Shown here: positions 1-8,122 of the stretch, in pieces | Layout: the number at the start of each line of letters is the position of its first letter | Numbering within the stretch: the first letter of the stretch is position 1 | From: Fidelibacterota bacterium | GTDB taxonomy: Bacteria > Fidelibacterota > UBA8477 > JABMPR01 | Direction: 5' to 3' | DNA: 50,610 nucleotides | NCBI GenBank assembly: GCA_018650795.1 | Contig: JABIFG010000279.1 | Coordinates: 1-50,610 of the forward strand | Made by a program: the position numbers and the translations under genes | Notes under the pieces: model-generated | Told to the model about the DNA's origin: nothing | Database searches by the model: none | Seen by the model: the letters and a program-made list of their open reading frames with translations, nothing else

Positions 1-1
1 G

Positions 2-526
2 CTGGCTGTATATGAAGCCGTGGTAAATGGCAAGCCTTTGATACAACGCACGTTGACCGTAACCGGTGATGCCATCAAGTCTCCAGGGAACCTCATTGCT
101 CGCGTTGGTACCCCTTTTCAGGTTTGTGTGGATGCCTGTGGAGGTCTCAACGACGAAACCTCTCAAGTATTTATGGGCGGACCTATGATGGGCCTGGTTC
201 AGTACGACCTTCAGGTCCCCACCCTGAAAGCGACTTCCGGGATTGTCTGCATGCAGTCCTCACAGCTCAAAAACACCCGCCACTATCCCTGTATTCAGTG
301 TGGTACCTGTGTGAGTGTGTGCCCCATGAATCTGGTGCCCACCCGTCTTTCGCGACAGGTAGAAACCGCCAAATATGAAGATTGTAGGGAGTGGGGTATT
401 TTTAATTGCATAGAGTGTGGCTCCTGCGCCTTTGTTTGTCCTTCTGGTATTCCCCTGGTGCAATGGATCCGTGTCGGCAAAGCCAAATCCACTGAACAAC
501 AACAAAAATTTAAAGCCCAGGCTTAG
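2..526 (+). CDS. rnfC: RnfC, C-terminal part (cut by window edge)
   Basis: This is the C-terminal part of the Rnf complex subunit that carries the NADH/FMN site and two [4Fe-4S] clusters on the cytoplasmic face. The frame is open to the window edge and begins with LAVYEAVVNGKPLIQR, a typical RnfC core sequence, so the gene starts upstream. Two ferredoxin motifs are visible: CIQCGTCVSVCP (coding bases about 290-326) and CIECGSCAFVCP (about 410-445). The last residues are Gln/Lys-rich. rnfD follows after 9 bases, in the order C-D-G-E-A-B typical of Rnf operons. The GTG at position 20 should not be taken as the true start. Confidence 0.95.
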   Translation: MAVYEAVVNGKPLIQRTLTVTGDAIKSPGNLIARVGTPFQVCVDACGGLNDETSQVFMGGPMMGLVQYDLQVPTLKATSGIVCMQSSQLKNTRHYPCIQCGTCVSVCPMNLVPTRLSRQVETAKYEDCREWGIFNCIECGSCAFVCPSGIPLVQWIRVGKAKSTEQQQKFKAQA

Positions 527-535
527 AGGTGTGTC

Positions 536-1597
536 ATGACTGAAGAAAATCCATCTCAAGCCCAGCCTGAACAGCCCGAAATCCCCAAAAAGCCGCGCGT
601 CAAACCAAAAAAGGATCCGAGGGCAAAATTATACAAACCCGAGACACCTCTGATTCTGGCATCATCGCCGCATTTTCACACAAGGGACACCGTCCCTAGA
701 ATTATGTGGAATGTCATACTTGCCCTGGTGCCGGCAACGGTACTTGCCGTGGTTTATTTTCAGTGGGCTGCTGTGGGAATTATCCTCACCAGTGTTTCCT
801 CTGCTCTTGTGGCCGAGATGCTGGTCAATCGAGTTAAGGGTGAAGCCTTCACTATCCCTGACGGTTCCGCCCTGATAACCGGGCTTTTGCTGGCCCTGAC
901 CCTACCGCCTTCATTTTCTCTGGGTAGCACGGCACTAGGCTCCTTTTTCGCCATTATTGTTGGTAAACATTTCTTCGGCGGACTGGGCTACAATATTTTT
1001 AACCCGGCACTCCTAGGGAGAGCCTTCTTGCAAGCCAGCTTTCCTGTTCCCATGACCACCTGGACCTGGCCATTGACTGCCCGTTATGCCGATGTAGATG
1101 GAGTCACTGCCGCAACGCCTCTTGGTCTGTTTAAGTTTGAAGGGATCTCCAGTGAATTATCAGGTTTGCTCACAGGAAATATCAGTGGTTCTCTGGGTGA
1201 GACTTCTGCCATTGCCATTCTTATTGGCGGTCTCTATCTGCTTATCAGAAAATATGCGGACTGGCGGATTCCTCTCAGTTTCCTACTGGCTACCTTTCTT
1301 GTGAGTGGAGTATTCTGGTGGATATCACCAGAGTCTTATCCTTCTCCTGTTTTTCAACTTTTAAGCGGTGGACTCATGCTGGGAGCATTCTTTATGGCGA
1401 CAGACATGGTAACCTCCCCGGTTACGGCTCTGGGTGCCTGGATTTTTGGTGCTGGAGCAGGATTCATACTGGTAATTATCCGTCTCTTTGGCGGTCTGCC
1501 TGAGGGAGTCATGTATTCTATCTTATTAATGAATGCCTTTACACCACTTATTAACCGCTATACCCGTCCCAAATTTTTCGGGGAGATCCGCGCATGA
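536..1597 (+). CDS. rnfD: RnfD, FMN-binding membrane subunit
   Basis: Membrane subunit of the Rnf Na+/H+-translocating ferredoxin:NAD+ oxidoreductase; family NQR2/RnfD/RnfE. The first 30 residues are a Pro/Lys-rich cytoplasmic tail. The rest is a multi-span membrane protein with runs such as IMWNVILALVPATVLAVVYF. The covalent flavin motif appears as DGVTAATPLG; by family knowledge the acceptor is the final Thr of T-A-A-T, residue 194. The conserved IPDGSALITGLLLALTLP segment and NPALLGRAF are present. Length 353 aa is normal. It overlaps rnfG by 4 bases (ATGA), implying translational coupling. Confidence 0.96.
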   Translation: MTEENPSQAQPEQPEIPKKPRVKPKKDPRAKLYKPETPLILASSPHFHTRDTVPRIMWNVILALVPATVLAVVYFQWAAVGIILTSVSSALVAEMLVNRVKGEAFTIPDGSALITGLLLALTLPPSFSLGSTALGSFFAIIVGKHFFGGLGYNIFNPALLGRAFLQASFPVPMTTWTWPLTARYADVDGVTAATPLGLFKFEGISSELSGLLTGNISGSLGETSAIAILIGGLYLLIRKYADWRIPLSFLLATFLVSGVFWWISPESYPSPVFQLLSGGLMLGAFFMATDMVTSPVTALGAWIFGAGAGFILVIIRLFGGLPEGVMYSILLMNAFTPLINRYTRPKFFGEIRA

Positions 1598-2202
1598 GTA
1601 AAATGAGCTTATCTACTCGCATGATTCTGGTGTTGACGCTTATCACCGTTTTATCTGGTGGTATTCTGGCGGGTTGGGATTTGGTAACCAAACCTAAAAT
1701 TGCCTTTCATCGTCTGGAAGCTCTCAAGACAGCCATTGGTGATGTGCTTCCAGCCCACGACACTTATACAAGTGAGGAAACTGAATTTGGAACGCTGTAT
1801 ATCGCCACCCGCGATAGTTCAGATGATCCCATCGGGTTCGCCTTTATGGCTGTGGGTAGTGGGTTTCAGGGAGAGTTACGGATCATGGTGGGACTGACTC
1901 CTGACATGACCCAACTTACCGGTATCAAGGTGTTGGAACAGATCGAGACACCTGGACTGGGAACCAAGATTGTGGTGGACCCTTCCAACAAACAGGATCC
2001 CTACTGGTTTCCTGCACAGTTCGTAGGTATCCATGTTTCACCTGAAATTGTGGCCATCAAAAATGTCAAGCCCACTCACAACAATGAAGTTCAAGGAATC
2101 ACCGGAGCGACCATCTCATCCATTGCAGTCACCAACATTTTGAATAAGCAAATTGCTGATATCCAGAAGGCCTGGGCATCCAAAGGAGGGCCTGAATCAT
2201 GA
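1594..2202 (+). CDS. rnfG: RnfG, covalent-FMN periplasmic subunit
   Basis: Rnf subunit G carries a covalently bound FMN on a domain outside the membrane, anchored by one N-terminal helix (residues about 9-30, MILVLTLITVLSGGILAGWD). The FMN-binding domain ends with GITGATISSIAV; T173 in T-G-A-T is the expected phosphoester attachment site for FMN. GLGTKIV, a conserved RnfG/NqrC element, is also present. Length 202 aa fits the family. The gene overlaps rnfD and rnfE by 4 bases at each end, so expression is tightly coupled. Confidence 0.96.
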   Translation: MSKMSLSTRMILVLTLITVLSGGILAGWDLVTKPKIAFHRLEALKTAIGDVLPAHDTYTSEETEFGTLYIATRDSSDDPIGFAFMAVGSGFQGELRIMVGLTPDMTQLTGIKVLEQIETPGLGTKIVVDPSNKQDPYWFPAQFVGIHVSPEIVAIKNVKPTHNNEVQGITGATISSIAVTNILNKQIADIQKAWASKGGPES

Positions 2203-2828
2203 GCTCTACCATATCCTTAAAAACTGAATTTGTCAAAGGTATTTGGAAAGAGAATCCCGTCATGGCCAGTCTACTGGGTTTATGCCCTGCCCTGGCTGTT
2301 ACCAATGCCGCCATGAATGGATTGGCAATGGGCCTGGCTACGACCTTTGTACTTTTGAGTTCCAGCCTGATGATTTCCGCTCTGAGAAATTTCATCCCGC
2401 ACCAGGTGCGTATTGCCGGATACATCGTTATTATTGCCACCTTTGTAACTGTGGCGGATCGATTTTTAGCTGCATACCTGCCCGTTATTTCAGCTTCACT
2501 GGGACCATATATTCCTTTGATTGTGGTGAACTGTCTGATTTTGGGACGACAGGAAGCCTTCTCATCCCGAAATGGAATCGGACGGTCTCTCCTGGACAGT
2601 TTAGGTATGGGTTTAGGATTTATCCTAGTCCTGGTGGTTTTGGGAATCATCCGTGAAATTCTCGGCTCAGGCAGCATCTTTGGTGTCGCCATTCTAGGCG
2701 ATTGGTTCACCCCCTGGATGATCATGATATTACCTCCTGGCGCATTTCTTACCCTGGGCATCCTGATCGCTCTGGCCAACTGGTATAACGATACATCGCG
2801 GTCAAAAGATGGAGGGGTTGTCTCATGA
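2199..2828 (+). CDS. rnfE: RnfE, membrane subunit
   Basis: Integral membrane subunit with about six helices, homologous to RnfA and related to NqrD. LLGLCPALAVTNA places C29 in the first half and VVNCLILGRQEAF places C112 in the second. In Rnf complexes these cysteines, with the equivalent pair in RnfA, hold an intramembrane [2Fe-2S] cluster. The inverted-repeat architecture of the family is visible as these two Cys-containing helices. The C-terminus is hydrophilic (WYNDTSRSKDGG). It overlaps both neighbours by 4 bases. Confidence 0.95.
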   Translation: MSSTISLKTEFVKGIWKENPVMASLLGLCPALAVTNAAMNGLAMGLATTFVLLSSSLMISALRNFIPHQVRIAGYIVIIATFVTVADRFLAAYLPVISASLGPYIPLIVVNCLILGRQEAFSSRNGIGRSLLDSLGMGLGFILVLVVLGIIREILGSGSIFGVAILGDWFTPWMIMILPPGAFLTLGILIALANWYNDTSRSKDGGVVS

Positions 2829-3397
2829 GCTTATTCCTACTCTTCTTTTCTGCTGCCATAGTTAACAATTTTGTCCTCTCCTACTTCCTGGGGATTTGTC
2901 CCTTTGTGGGAGTCTCAAAACGGGTTTCCTCGGCCGTCTCCATGGGCATGGCTGTCACTTTCGTTATGCTTATTACTGCAGTGGTGACCTGGTTGATATA
3001 TCATCTTCTTCTCGTTCCCTTTGAAGTCGAGATTCTGGAATATGTCAGCTTCATCCTGGTAATCGCCTCACTGGTTCAATTGGTGGAAATGTTTATCCGT
3101 AAGGTGAGCAAACCACTCTATGATACGCTGGGCATTTACCTCCCTTTGATTACCACGAACTGTGCAATTCTTGGACTGGCACTCTTTTCAGTCTTGCGGG
3201 ATTATTCTTTTATAGAGAGTGTGGTCTTTGGTCTAGGTGCTGGCGTCGGTTTTACACTGGCCCTGGTCATTATGGCTGGCATACGTGAAGAGCTGGAGTT
3301 GGCACCAGTTCCAAAATATTTCCAGGGAGCTGGAATCACCATGATTGTGGCGGGTGGTCTAGCACTGGCATTTATGGGTTTTGCAGGGATGATATAG
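2825..3397 (+). CDS. rnfA: RnfA, membrane subunit
   Basis: Six-helix membrane subunit of Rnf, a paralogue of RnfE. Conserved motifs are FLGICPFVGVSK with C25 and ITTNCAILGLAL with C113, the expected ligands of the intramembrane [2Fe-2S] cluster shared with RnfE. The family signature GIREELELAPVP is present near the C-terminus. Length 190 aa matches RnfA. Unlike the other junctions of this operon, which overlap, it is separated from rnfB by 138 bases holding a long inverted repeat. Confidence 0.95.
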   Translation: MSLFLLFFSAAIVNNFVLSYFLGICPFVGVSKRVSSAVSMGMAVTFVMLITAVVTWLIYHLLLVPFEVEILEYVSFILVIASLVQLVEMFIRKVSKPLYDTLGIYLPLITTNCAILGLALFSVLRDYSFIESVVFGLGAGVGFTLALVIMAGIREELELAPVPKYFQGAGITMIVAGGLALAFMGFAGMI

Positions 3398-3422
3398 ATG
3401 ACTTCAAAAAGTCTAAACTGTA

Positions 3423-3506
3423 GTGTCACACTGAGCCTGTCGAAGTGGGTATTACCAGGACCATTGAAAAGAAAGTGTCTATCCTTCGACAGGCTCAGGA
3501 TGACAC
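3423..3506. repeat. Inverted pair of the dispersed CTTCGACAGGCTCAG repeat
   Basis: Two nearly perfect 23-base arms, 3423-3445 and 3484-3506, face each other across a 38-base loop between rnfA and rnfB. The arms carry the core CTGAGCCTGTCGAAG and its reverse complement. Related copies lie at 9637, 10044 and 12704 in this window. In the transcript the arms would form a strong hairpin inside the operon. Confidence 0.85.
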
Positions 3507-3535
3507 GGTGATAGATAAATGAGGATATTTGAATA

Positions 3536-4369
3536 ATGGATCTAGCATCAATTACCATATCAATGTTGAGCATGGGTGGCATGGGGGCTCTTTTTGCCGC
3601 AGGCTTGGCGGTAGCGAATAAGAAATTTTATGTCGAGGAAGATCCACGGATTGCCCTGGTCATAGACAATCTTCCCGGAGCCAACTGTGGAGGTTGTGGT
3701 CTACCCGGTTGTGGTAGTTTTGCTGAAAGTATCGTGCATGGGACAGTGGCCATCAGCGGTTGTCCAGTATGTAATGATGATGCCCGAGAAGCCATTGCCG
3801 GTATCATGGGTCTGGAAGCTGCCAAAGGTGAAAAGATTATAGCCCGAGTAATGTGCCAGGGTGGCGATTATGAAAGTGCTCACAAAGGTGAATATCTAGG
3901 CATTCAAAATTGTACTGCCGCCCATATTACTGGAGGGGGTGACAAGCTCTGTCTGCATGGCTGTCTTGGATATGGGGAGTGTGTTGATGCTTGTCCTTTT
4001 GACGCTATGGAAATGAGTGAAAATGGCCTACCGCTCATTGATGAAGACAAATGCACGGGCTGTGGTAATTGTGTAGATGCCTGTCCTCGGAATGTTATTG
4101 AACTCCACCCAGAAACTGACACGATTTTTGTGGCTTGCCGCAATACTGACACACCCAAAGATTCCCGAAAAGTCTGTATTAAGGCCTGTGTTGGCTGTGG
4201 TCTTTGCGTCAGGGGTGTTGAAGAAGGCTTGATGACCATGGAGAACAACTTGGCTCGGATAGACTATCATCTGTATGGCCAGGGGAAGGAGCTATCTACA
4301 ACAAAATGCTCCACCAATGCCTTGATTTTGCTGGAGTCTGTTTCTGAAGAGAAAGCTCTCAGCGCCTGA
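3536..4369 (+). CDS. rnfB: RnfB, multi-cluster ferredoxin subunit
   Basis: Electron-entry subunit of Rnf: one N-terminal membrane helix (residues about 5-27) followed by Fe-S domains in the cytoplasm. The first cluster domain has NCGGCGLPGCGSFAESI followed by a later Cys (SGCPVC). Ferredoxin motifs CLGYGECVDACPF, CTGCGNCVDACPR and KACVGCGLCVRG follow, so several [4Fe-4S] clusters are expected. Length 277 aa is in range. It is coupled to the next gene through a one-base TGATG overlap. The order C-D-G-E-A-B matches clostridial and acetogen-type rnf operons. Confidence 0.96.
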   Translation: MDLASITISMLSMGGMGALFAAGLAVANKKFYVEEDPRIALVIDNLPGANCGGCGLPGCGSFAESIVHGTVAISGCPVCNDDAREAIAGIMGLEAAKGEKIIARVMCQGGDYESAHKGEYLGIQNCTAAHITGGGDKLCLHGCLGYGECVDACPFDAMEMSENGLPLIDEDKCTGCGNCVDACPRNVIELHPETDTIFVACRNTDTPKDSRKVCIKACVGCGLCVRGVEEGLMTMENNLARIDYHLYGQGKELSTTKCSTNALILLESVSEEKALSA

Positions 4370-4803
4370 TGCTTTATAATGGTGAAACCGGATTTGTGCA
4401 AACCTCGGATGGGTCTCAGGTAACTATCCTGTTTTCTACCGGGGATGCTTGTGAGACCTGTGGTTTAAAAGTGGTCTGTGCACCAGGCAAGCAATCTGAA
4501 CGATTACTGACACTTCCTCAAGCTGGTGATTTTAAACCCGGTCAGAAAGTTCAGATTGAGGAACTGTCAAACCTGGAACTGCATCTAGCATTGATTCAGT
4601 TTGGACTGCCAATGGCAGCTTTTCTCAGCGGTTTGTTTTTGGGTTATGTCTTGCCTTTTCAGGATATATTGCCTCGTGAGTTATCCGCTTTTCTGTTTGC
4701 GTGTATGGGTCTTGGCTTAAGCTTTTTTGCAGCCCGAAGTCTTGTTCAAAAAATTGTGGATATCATCCCTGAAAAATATCTGAGGATTGTCCCTTGTGTC
4801 TGA
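4369..4803 (+). CDS. RseC/MucC-family membrane protein
   Basis: Small membrane protein of the RseC/MucC (SoxR-reducing system) family, often found next to rnf genes. The N-terminal soluble part carries cysteines in DACETCGLKVVCAPG (residues about 26-40), the family's characteristic Cys cluster. Two hydrophobic helices follow, about residues 71-94 (LIQFGLPMAAFLSGLFLGYV) and 104-124. The start ATG overlaps the rnfB stop by one base. A role in Rnf assembly or redox signalling is inferred from context only. Confidence 0.8.
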   Translation: MLYNGETGFVQTSDGSQVTILFSTGDACETCGLKVVCAPGKQSERLLTLPQAGDFKPGQKVQIEELSNLELHLALIQFGLPMAAFLSGLFLGYVLPFQDILPRELSAFLFACMGLGLSFFAARSLVQKIVDIIPEKYLRIVPCV

Positions 4804-5482
4804 AAATATAAAACCGATTGGCCTGTATTACAGAACGCCCTCACTGGCACTCCTGTGCGTACTACTCAGTGTCAGCTCACTCTTTTCACAGAACCGTGAA
4901 CGTACTGAACACTGGCAATCCAGAAACCAACAGTTCAATATTGAGATGGACAGTATCGGTCATCCCGACAATGTTTTTCTAGGAAACTCAATTACTGAGG
5001 GCTTTGATCTTGAGACATTTTTTCCAGGGCATGAGTTTGCAAATCGAGGTATCGTAGGCGATCATCTCGATGGGTTAATTCAGCGTCTGGACAACTCAGC
5101 TTTGAATTTAAAGCCTAAAAAGCTTTTCCTCATGATTGGGATAAATGATATTGGTGATAAGCGCAGTGATGAGTATTTGATATCGATGTTTATCGCCCTG
5201 GTGGATACACTGGTAACAAGCCTACCAGAAACGGATATCTATATGCACTCCATTTTACCCACATCGCCGCGCTGGAAAAATTGTCCGCCTGATCAGATTA
5301 AGCGGGTGAATGTTTTTCTGGAACTGTTGGCTCAGGAAAATGAGCTCGTGTTTATCAATCTGTATCCGCACTTCATGGGAGATACCAAATATATCAATCC
5401 GGACCTCACTCGTGACGGACTACATCCCAATCAAGCGGGTTACCAGGTCTGGGCAAAAAGAATTAAACCGTTTATTTTCTAG
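4796..5482 (+). CDS. SGNH/GDSL-family hydrolase, secreted
   Basis: Esterase/acylhydrolase of the SGNH fold. Counting from an alternative upstream TTG at 4787, the four blocks are GNSITEG (nucleophile Ser68), NRGIVGD (Gly), MIGIND (Asn120) and DGLH (Asp210, His213). This completes a Ser-His-Asp triad. A hydrophobic stretch after about 15 residues (LALLCVLLSVSSLF) looks like a signal peptide ending before SQNRE. I prefer the GTG at 4796 because it overlaps the preceding stop codon (GTGTCTGA). It resembles PAF-acetylhydrolase-like or sialate-esterase-like SGNH proteins; substrate unknown. Confidence 0.85.
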   Translation: MSENIKPIGLYYRTPSLALLCVLLSVSSLFSQNRERTEHWQSRNQQFNIEMDSIGHPDNVFLGNSITEGFDLETFFPGHEFANRGIVGDHLDGLIQRLDNSALNLKPKKLFLMIGINDIGDKRSDEYLISMFIALVDTLVTSLPETDIYMHSILPTSPRWKNCPPDQIKRVNVFLELLAQENELVFINLYPHFMGDTKYINPDLTRDGLHPNQAGYQVWAKRIKPFIF

Positions 5483-5483
5483 A

Positions 5484-5501
5484 TTAGGATTCGAATCCTA
5501 A
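5484..5501. terminator. Perfect 18-base palindrome between convergent genes
   Basis: TTAGGATTCGAATCCTAA is a perfect palindrome just after the stop of the SGNH gene and about 80 bases before the stop of the opposing TPM-domain gene. It could act as a bidirectional terminator. There is no U-run on either side, so the role is tentative. Confidence 0.4.
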
Positions 5502-5583
5502 CCTGGACGTGCCTGGATGGACATTTCGATGGGTCTTTGCTCCGAGAGCTACGCCCCCACAGGCAAGCTCAATGTCCAGAGAC

Positions 5584-6327
5584 TTACCAGCCGCCGGATG
5601 CTCCTCCACCGCCGCCAAAGCCGCCCCCTCCGGAGAAACCACCACCTCCAAAGCCGCTTCCGCCACCAAAGCCACCTCCACGACCACCGCGCATAGAGGA
5701 ACCGATCATGGAACCCAGAAAAAATCCACCTAGGCCGCCCATACGTCCACGACCCAGCAACATGAAGATGATCAGGGGAAATAATATACCAAGAGGACTG
5801 CTGTTTTTCTTGCGCTGACCACTAGGCCGAGAACCTGTGCCTGTGTATTCACCTGTCGTGGCTTGAATAATACCCTGTAAGCCGCTCACAATGCCCTCAT
5901 ACCAGCGTCCATCTTTAAAATAGGGTGTTATCTCATTGCGGATGATCTTGCCGGCTGTGATGTCAGGTAGTGCGCCTTCCAGTCCATAGCCAACTTCAAT
6001 ACGGATTTTGCGTTCCTTTTTAAAAATGCTGAGCAGCACTCCGTTATCTTTGCCGCTCTGACCAAGATTCCAGCTAGAAAACATCCTTTCTGAGACATCT
6101 TCAAGACTCTCACCTTCCAGTGAGGTAAAGGTAGCGACTATAATCTGATTTGATGATTCGTCTTCATATTTGCGGAGAGCCTGTTCCAGCTGACTTTCTT
6201 GTGTGGAAGAGAGCAGGTCACCCCAATCATTTACCTGTTTGTTGATGCGATCGGGGAAAATGCCATCGGCGAGGAGGGTCGTGGCGAGTAAAAAAAGCAG
6301 GATTATACTAGATTTGATTTTGGTCAT
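5584..6327 (-). CDS. TPM-domain membrane protein with Gly-rich tail
   Basis: Protein of the TPM_phosphatase (YgcG-like) family. I start at ATG 6327 (MTKIKSSIILLFLL), which gives a clean signal peptide; an upstream in-frame start would run into the 6356-6375 palindrome. After the signal, the TPM domain runs to about residue 160 (INKQVNDWGDLLSSTQ, QIIVATFTS, KDNGVLLSIFKKERKIRIEVGYG, GRWYEGIVSGLQGI). One membrane helix (LGILFPLIIFMLLG) follows. The tail of about 50 residues is almost all Gly, Ser and Phe. It follows lemA by 79 bases; LemA and TPM proteins are a recurrent pair. Function is not established; a role at the membrane is likely. Confidence 0.85.
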   Translation of the reverse strand: MTKIKSSIILLFLLATTLLADGIFPDRINKQVNDWGDLLSSTQESQLEQALRKYEDESSNQIIVATFTSLEGESLEDVSERMFSSWNLGQSGKDNGVLLSIFKKERKIRIEVGYGLEGALPDITAGKIIRNEITPYFKDGRWYEGIVSGLQGIIQATTGEYTGTGSRPSGQRKKNSSPLGILFPLIIFMLLGRGRMGGLGGFFLGSMIGSSMRGGRGGGFGGGSGFGGGGFSGGGGFGGGGGASGGW

Positions 6328-6355
6328 AAGAATTATTCTTTGCTCTTGGGGGTGG

Positions 6356-6375
6356 GGGCGCATTGCAATGCGCCC
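6356..6375. repeat. Perfect 20-base palindrome between lemA and the TPM gene
   Basis: GGGCGCATTGCAATGCGCCC reads the same on both strands and lies in the 79-base gap between lemA and its downstream partner. It looks like a dispersed intergenic palindrome, and could form a cruciform or a hairpin that sets the ratio of the two proteins. Confidence 0.6.
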
Positions 6376-6406
6376 TTACACTTTTTGATACTGTCTACTG
6401 CTTTTT

Positions 6407-6997
6407 TTAGAATTCTACCTGAGGGGCTATTTCAGATCCAGACTCAGCTTCAAAATACGCTTTACGGTCAAAGCCAAACATCCCGGCATAGATCGATCCA
6501 GGGAAACGTCGGATGATGGTATTATAGCCCTGAGCAACTTTGTTAAAGCGATTACGCTCAACAGCTATCCGGTTTTCAGTGCCTTCCAGCTGGGTCTGGA
6601 GATCCAGAAAGTTCTGGTTGGCTTTCAAATCAGGATATTTCTCAACCACCACCATGAGGCGACTTAAGGCACTTGACAGCTGACCCTGGGCCTGCTGAAA
6701 GTTCTGTAACGCTTGTGGGTTATTAGCCATGCCCTCCACATTGATGTTATTCACTTTGGATCTGGCTTCTGTCACAGCAGTAAAAGTTTCCTGCTCGTGC
6801 TCTGCGTAACCTTTTACAGTGGCTACCAGATTGGGAATAAGATCAGCACGACGCTGGTAGACGTTTTCTACCTGAGCCCAGGAAGCATCAACCCCCTCTT
6901 CCAGGGTAACCATGGCATTGTATTTACCGATAGCGCTAGAGATCATGAAGAAAATCACGACGACGACGGCTATAAGTATGATAGTACTTTTTTTCAC
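6407..6997 (-). CDS. lemA: LemA-family protein
   Basis: LemA family: one N-terminal transmembrane helix (STIILIAVVVVIFFMISSAIG) followed by a long alpha-helical domain. Family hallmarks are YNAMVTLEEGVDASWAQVEN and YQRRADLIPNLVATVKGYA, then NRIAVERNRFN and FPGSIYAG. I choose the GTG at 6997 because an AAGGAG site lies 6 bases upstream. The TTG at 7003 would sit directly against that site. Function of LemA proteins is not established. It is co-directional with a TPM-domain gene, a common pairing. Confidence 0.88.
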   Translation of the reverse strand: MKKSTIILIAVVVVIFFMISSAIGKYNAMVTLEEGVDASWAQVENVYQRRADLIPNLVATVKGYAEHEQETFTAVTEARSKVNNINVEGMANNPQALQNFQQAQGQLSSALSRLMVVVEKYPDLKANQNFLDLQTQLEGTENRIAVERNRFNKVAQGYNTIIRRFPGSIYAGMFGFDRKAYFEAESGSEIAPQVEF

Positions 6998-7003
6998 ATT
7001 CAA

Positions 7004-7567
7004 CTCCTTGTGGAAATGTTTTGAGGCGAGTATGTATTTCGTTTCATTCTTTTATTGATAGCCACGCCAGTTTGATCTATCCCAATTGATCTTACCCTCG
7101 TAAATATCGTGTGAATATATGATAAAATCAGACGTTTGTTCCGTGAAAACGGAGGGGGTAACATATAAACCATAAAGAACGCAGAGGTTACAAAGGTCTT
7201 TTTTTTGACATCCCACTGTCCCGGCATTTATGCCGGGTTAATAGGAATTTCTTCGAAAACGGGATTTAGCCCAAACAATAAGGCTTGAAGCCATAATGGT
7301 TTTCAGCATGATTTTCGTTGTTGATAAAATCAAGCCTTGAGTCATGAACTAGCCCTCCCCATTATTGTCTTATTTCTCCAGCAAATCTCGATAGACCTTT
7401 GATCGCAAAGATAAGAATAATAACGCTGCTTCTACGGAGTAGAATTAAATTTGATCACCTTTCTGTTGATAATTGTCAAGTACCCTATATACTTGTGGGT
7501 ATCTTAAAAATCATCATTAGACAATTACACCTCCTTTGTGGGGGGCATTCATTAAAAAGGAGTAGAC
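7004..7567. other. 564-base intergenic region with hairpins and a repeat
   Basis: No convincing gene here; the open frames lack ribosome sites or composition typical of proteins. Visible structure: a CCCGGCATTTATGCCGGG hairpin at 7220-7237, inverted arms AAGGCTTGA/TCAAGCCTT at 7280-7288 and 7330-7338, and a short dispersed-type sequence (AAGAACGCAGAGG..CAAAGG) at 7174-7195. A promoter for the next gene lies at 7466-7493. Confidence 0.6.
7466..7493 (+). promoter_or_regulatory. Putative sigma-70 promoter for the lipoprotein gene
   Basis: TTGATA at 7466-7471 and TATACT at 7488-7493 are separated by 16 bases. The 5' leader to the ATG at 7568 would be about 68 bases and ends with an AAGGAG site. 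Confidence 0.5.
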
Positions 7568-8053
7568 ATGAAGTTTTTAACTGTTTTGATCTGTTGTCTG
7601 GCATTGATTGCCTGTGAAGATGATACTGATGATGTAACACTCAACGATGAAGTATTGGGTGACTGGAGCATCACCAACATGGGCGAGTTCGCCAATGCAG
7701 ATTGCTCAGGCGATCTGGACTATACAGGTTGGGGTCTAGCTGTGGCTTTTGGAATTACCATGGATTACACTTTTAATGCTGATGGAACTGCAGATGTTTC
7801 AACTACAGTTTTTGGAATGACCGACACAGAAACAGTGTCCTGGGAGATCGATGGGGACCAGCTTTGCATTGAAGGTGAATGTGCCACTGTTGACCTTAGC
7901 GGTGACACCTTCACCATTGTAGCCAGTGAAGACGCCTATTGTGAAGATGATATGGGTGAAGAAATCGATGGTGTGACCATGACAGAGTGCGAAGCGGCAG
8001 GGAATGATTGGTATGGGGCAGCCTGTTACGAGTTGACTGCCACGAAACAATAA
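7568..8053 (+). CDS. Acidic lipoprotein, possibly lipocalin-like
   Basis: Lipoprotein with a short signal peptide ending in LALIAC (lipobox, Cys16), then a very acidic mature part (EDDTDDVTLNDEV). The body has LGDWSITN at its start and alternates short strands ending in Thr/Val pairs (DYTFNADGTADVSTTV, VSWEIDGDQLCIEG). This resembles lipocalin-like domains of FCB lipoproteins. Five further cysteines after the lipobox may form disulfides. A strong AAGGAG site precedes the ATG. It is a single-gene unit with its own promoter and a palindromic terminator. Function unknown. Confidence 0.75.
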   Translation: MKFLTVLICCLALIACEDDTDDVTLNDEVLGDWSITNMGEFANADCSGDLDYTGWGLAVAFGITMDYTFNADGTADVSTTVFGMTDTETVSWEIDGDQLCIEGECATVDLSGDTFTIVASEDAYCEDDMGEEIDGVTMTECEAAGNDWYGAACYELTATKQ

Positions 8054-8063
8054 TATTGTAAGT

Positions 8064-8087
8064 AACCCCCGACTTAAGTCGGGGGTT
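8064..8087. terminator. Perfect 24-base palindrome, CCCGACTTAAGTCGGG family
   Basis: A perfect palindrome with arm AACCCCCGACTT, 10 bases after the lipoprotein stop and 35 bases before the stop of the convergent rlmD. Similar elements lie at 25996, 42948 and, degenerate, 42076. The position between convergent genes suggests a bidirectional terminator. Confidence 0.7.
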
Positions 8088-8122
8088 ATTGTAAGCCTTC
8101 CATCGATAACGACTAGCGGGAT

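Noticed and set aside
5484-5501. T-arm-like sequence GGATTCGAATCC suggesting a tRNA
   Set aside because: It is a simple palindrome directly after a stop codon. No acceptor, D or anticodon arm can be drawn around it.
5537-5818. Proline-rich plus-strand reading frame
   Set aside because: It is the mirror of the Gly-rich tail of the TPM-domain protein on the other strand. The pattern is compositional, with no ribosome site.
7000-7227. Minus-strand reading frame of 75 codons upstream of lemA
   Set aside because: No ribosome site, composition unlike neighbouring proteins, and it runs through a hairpin and repeat sequence.
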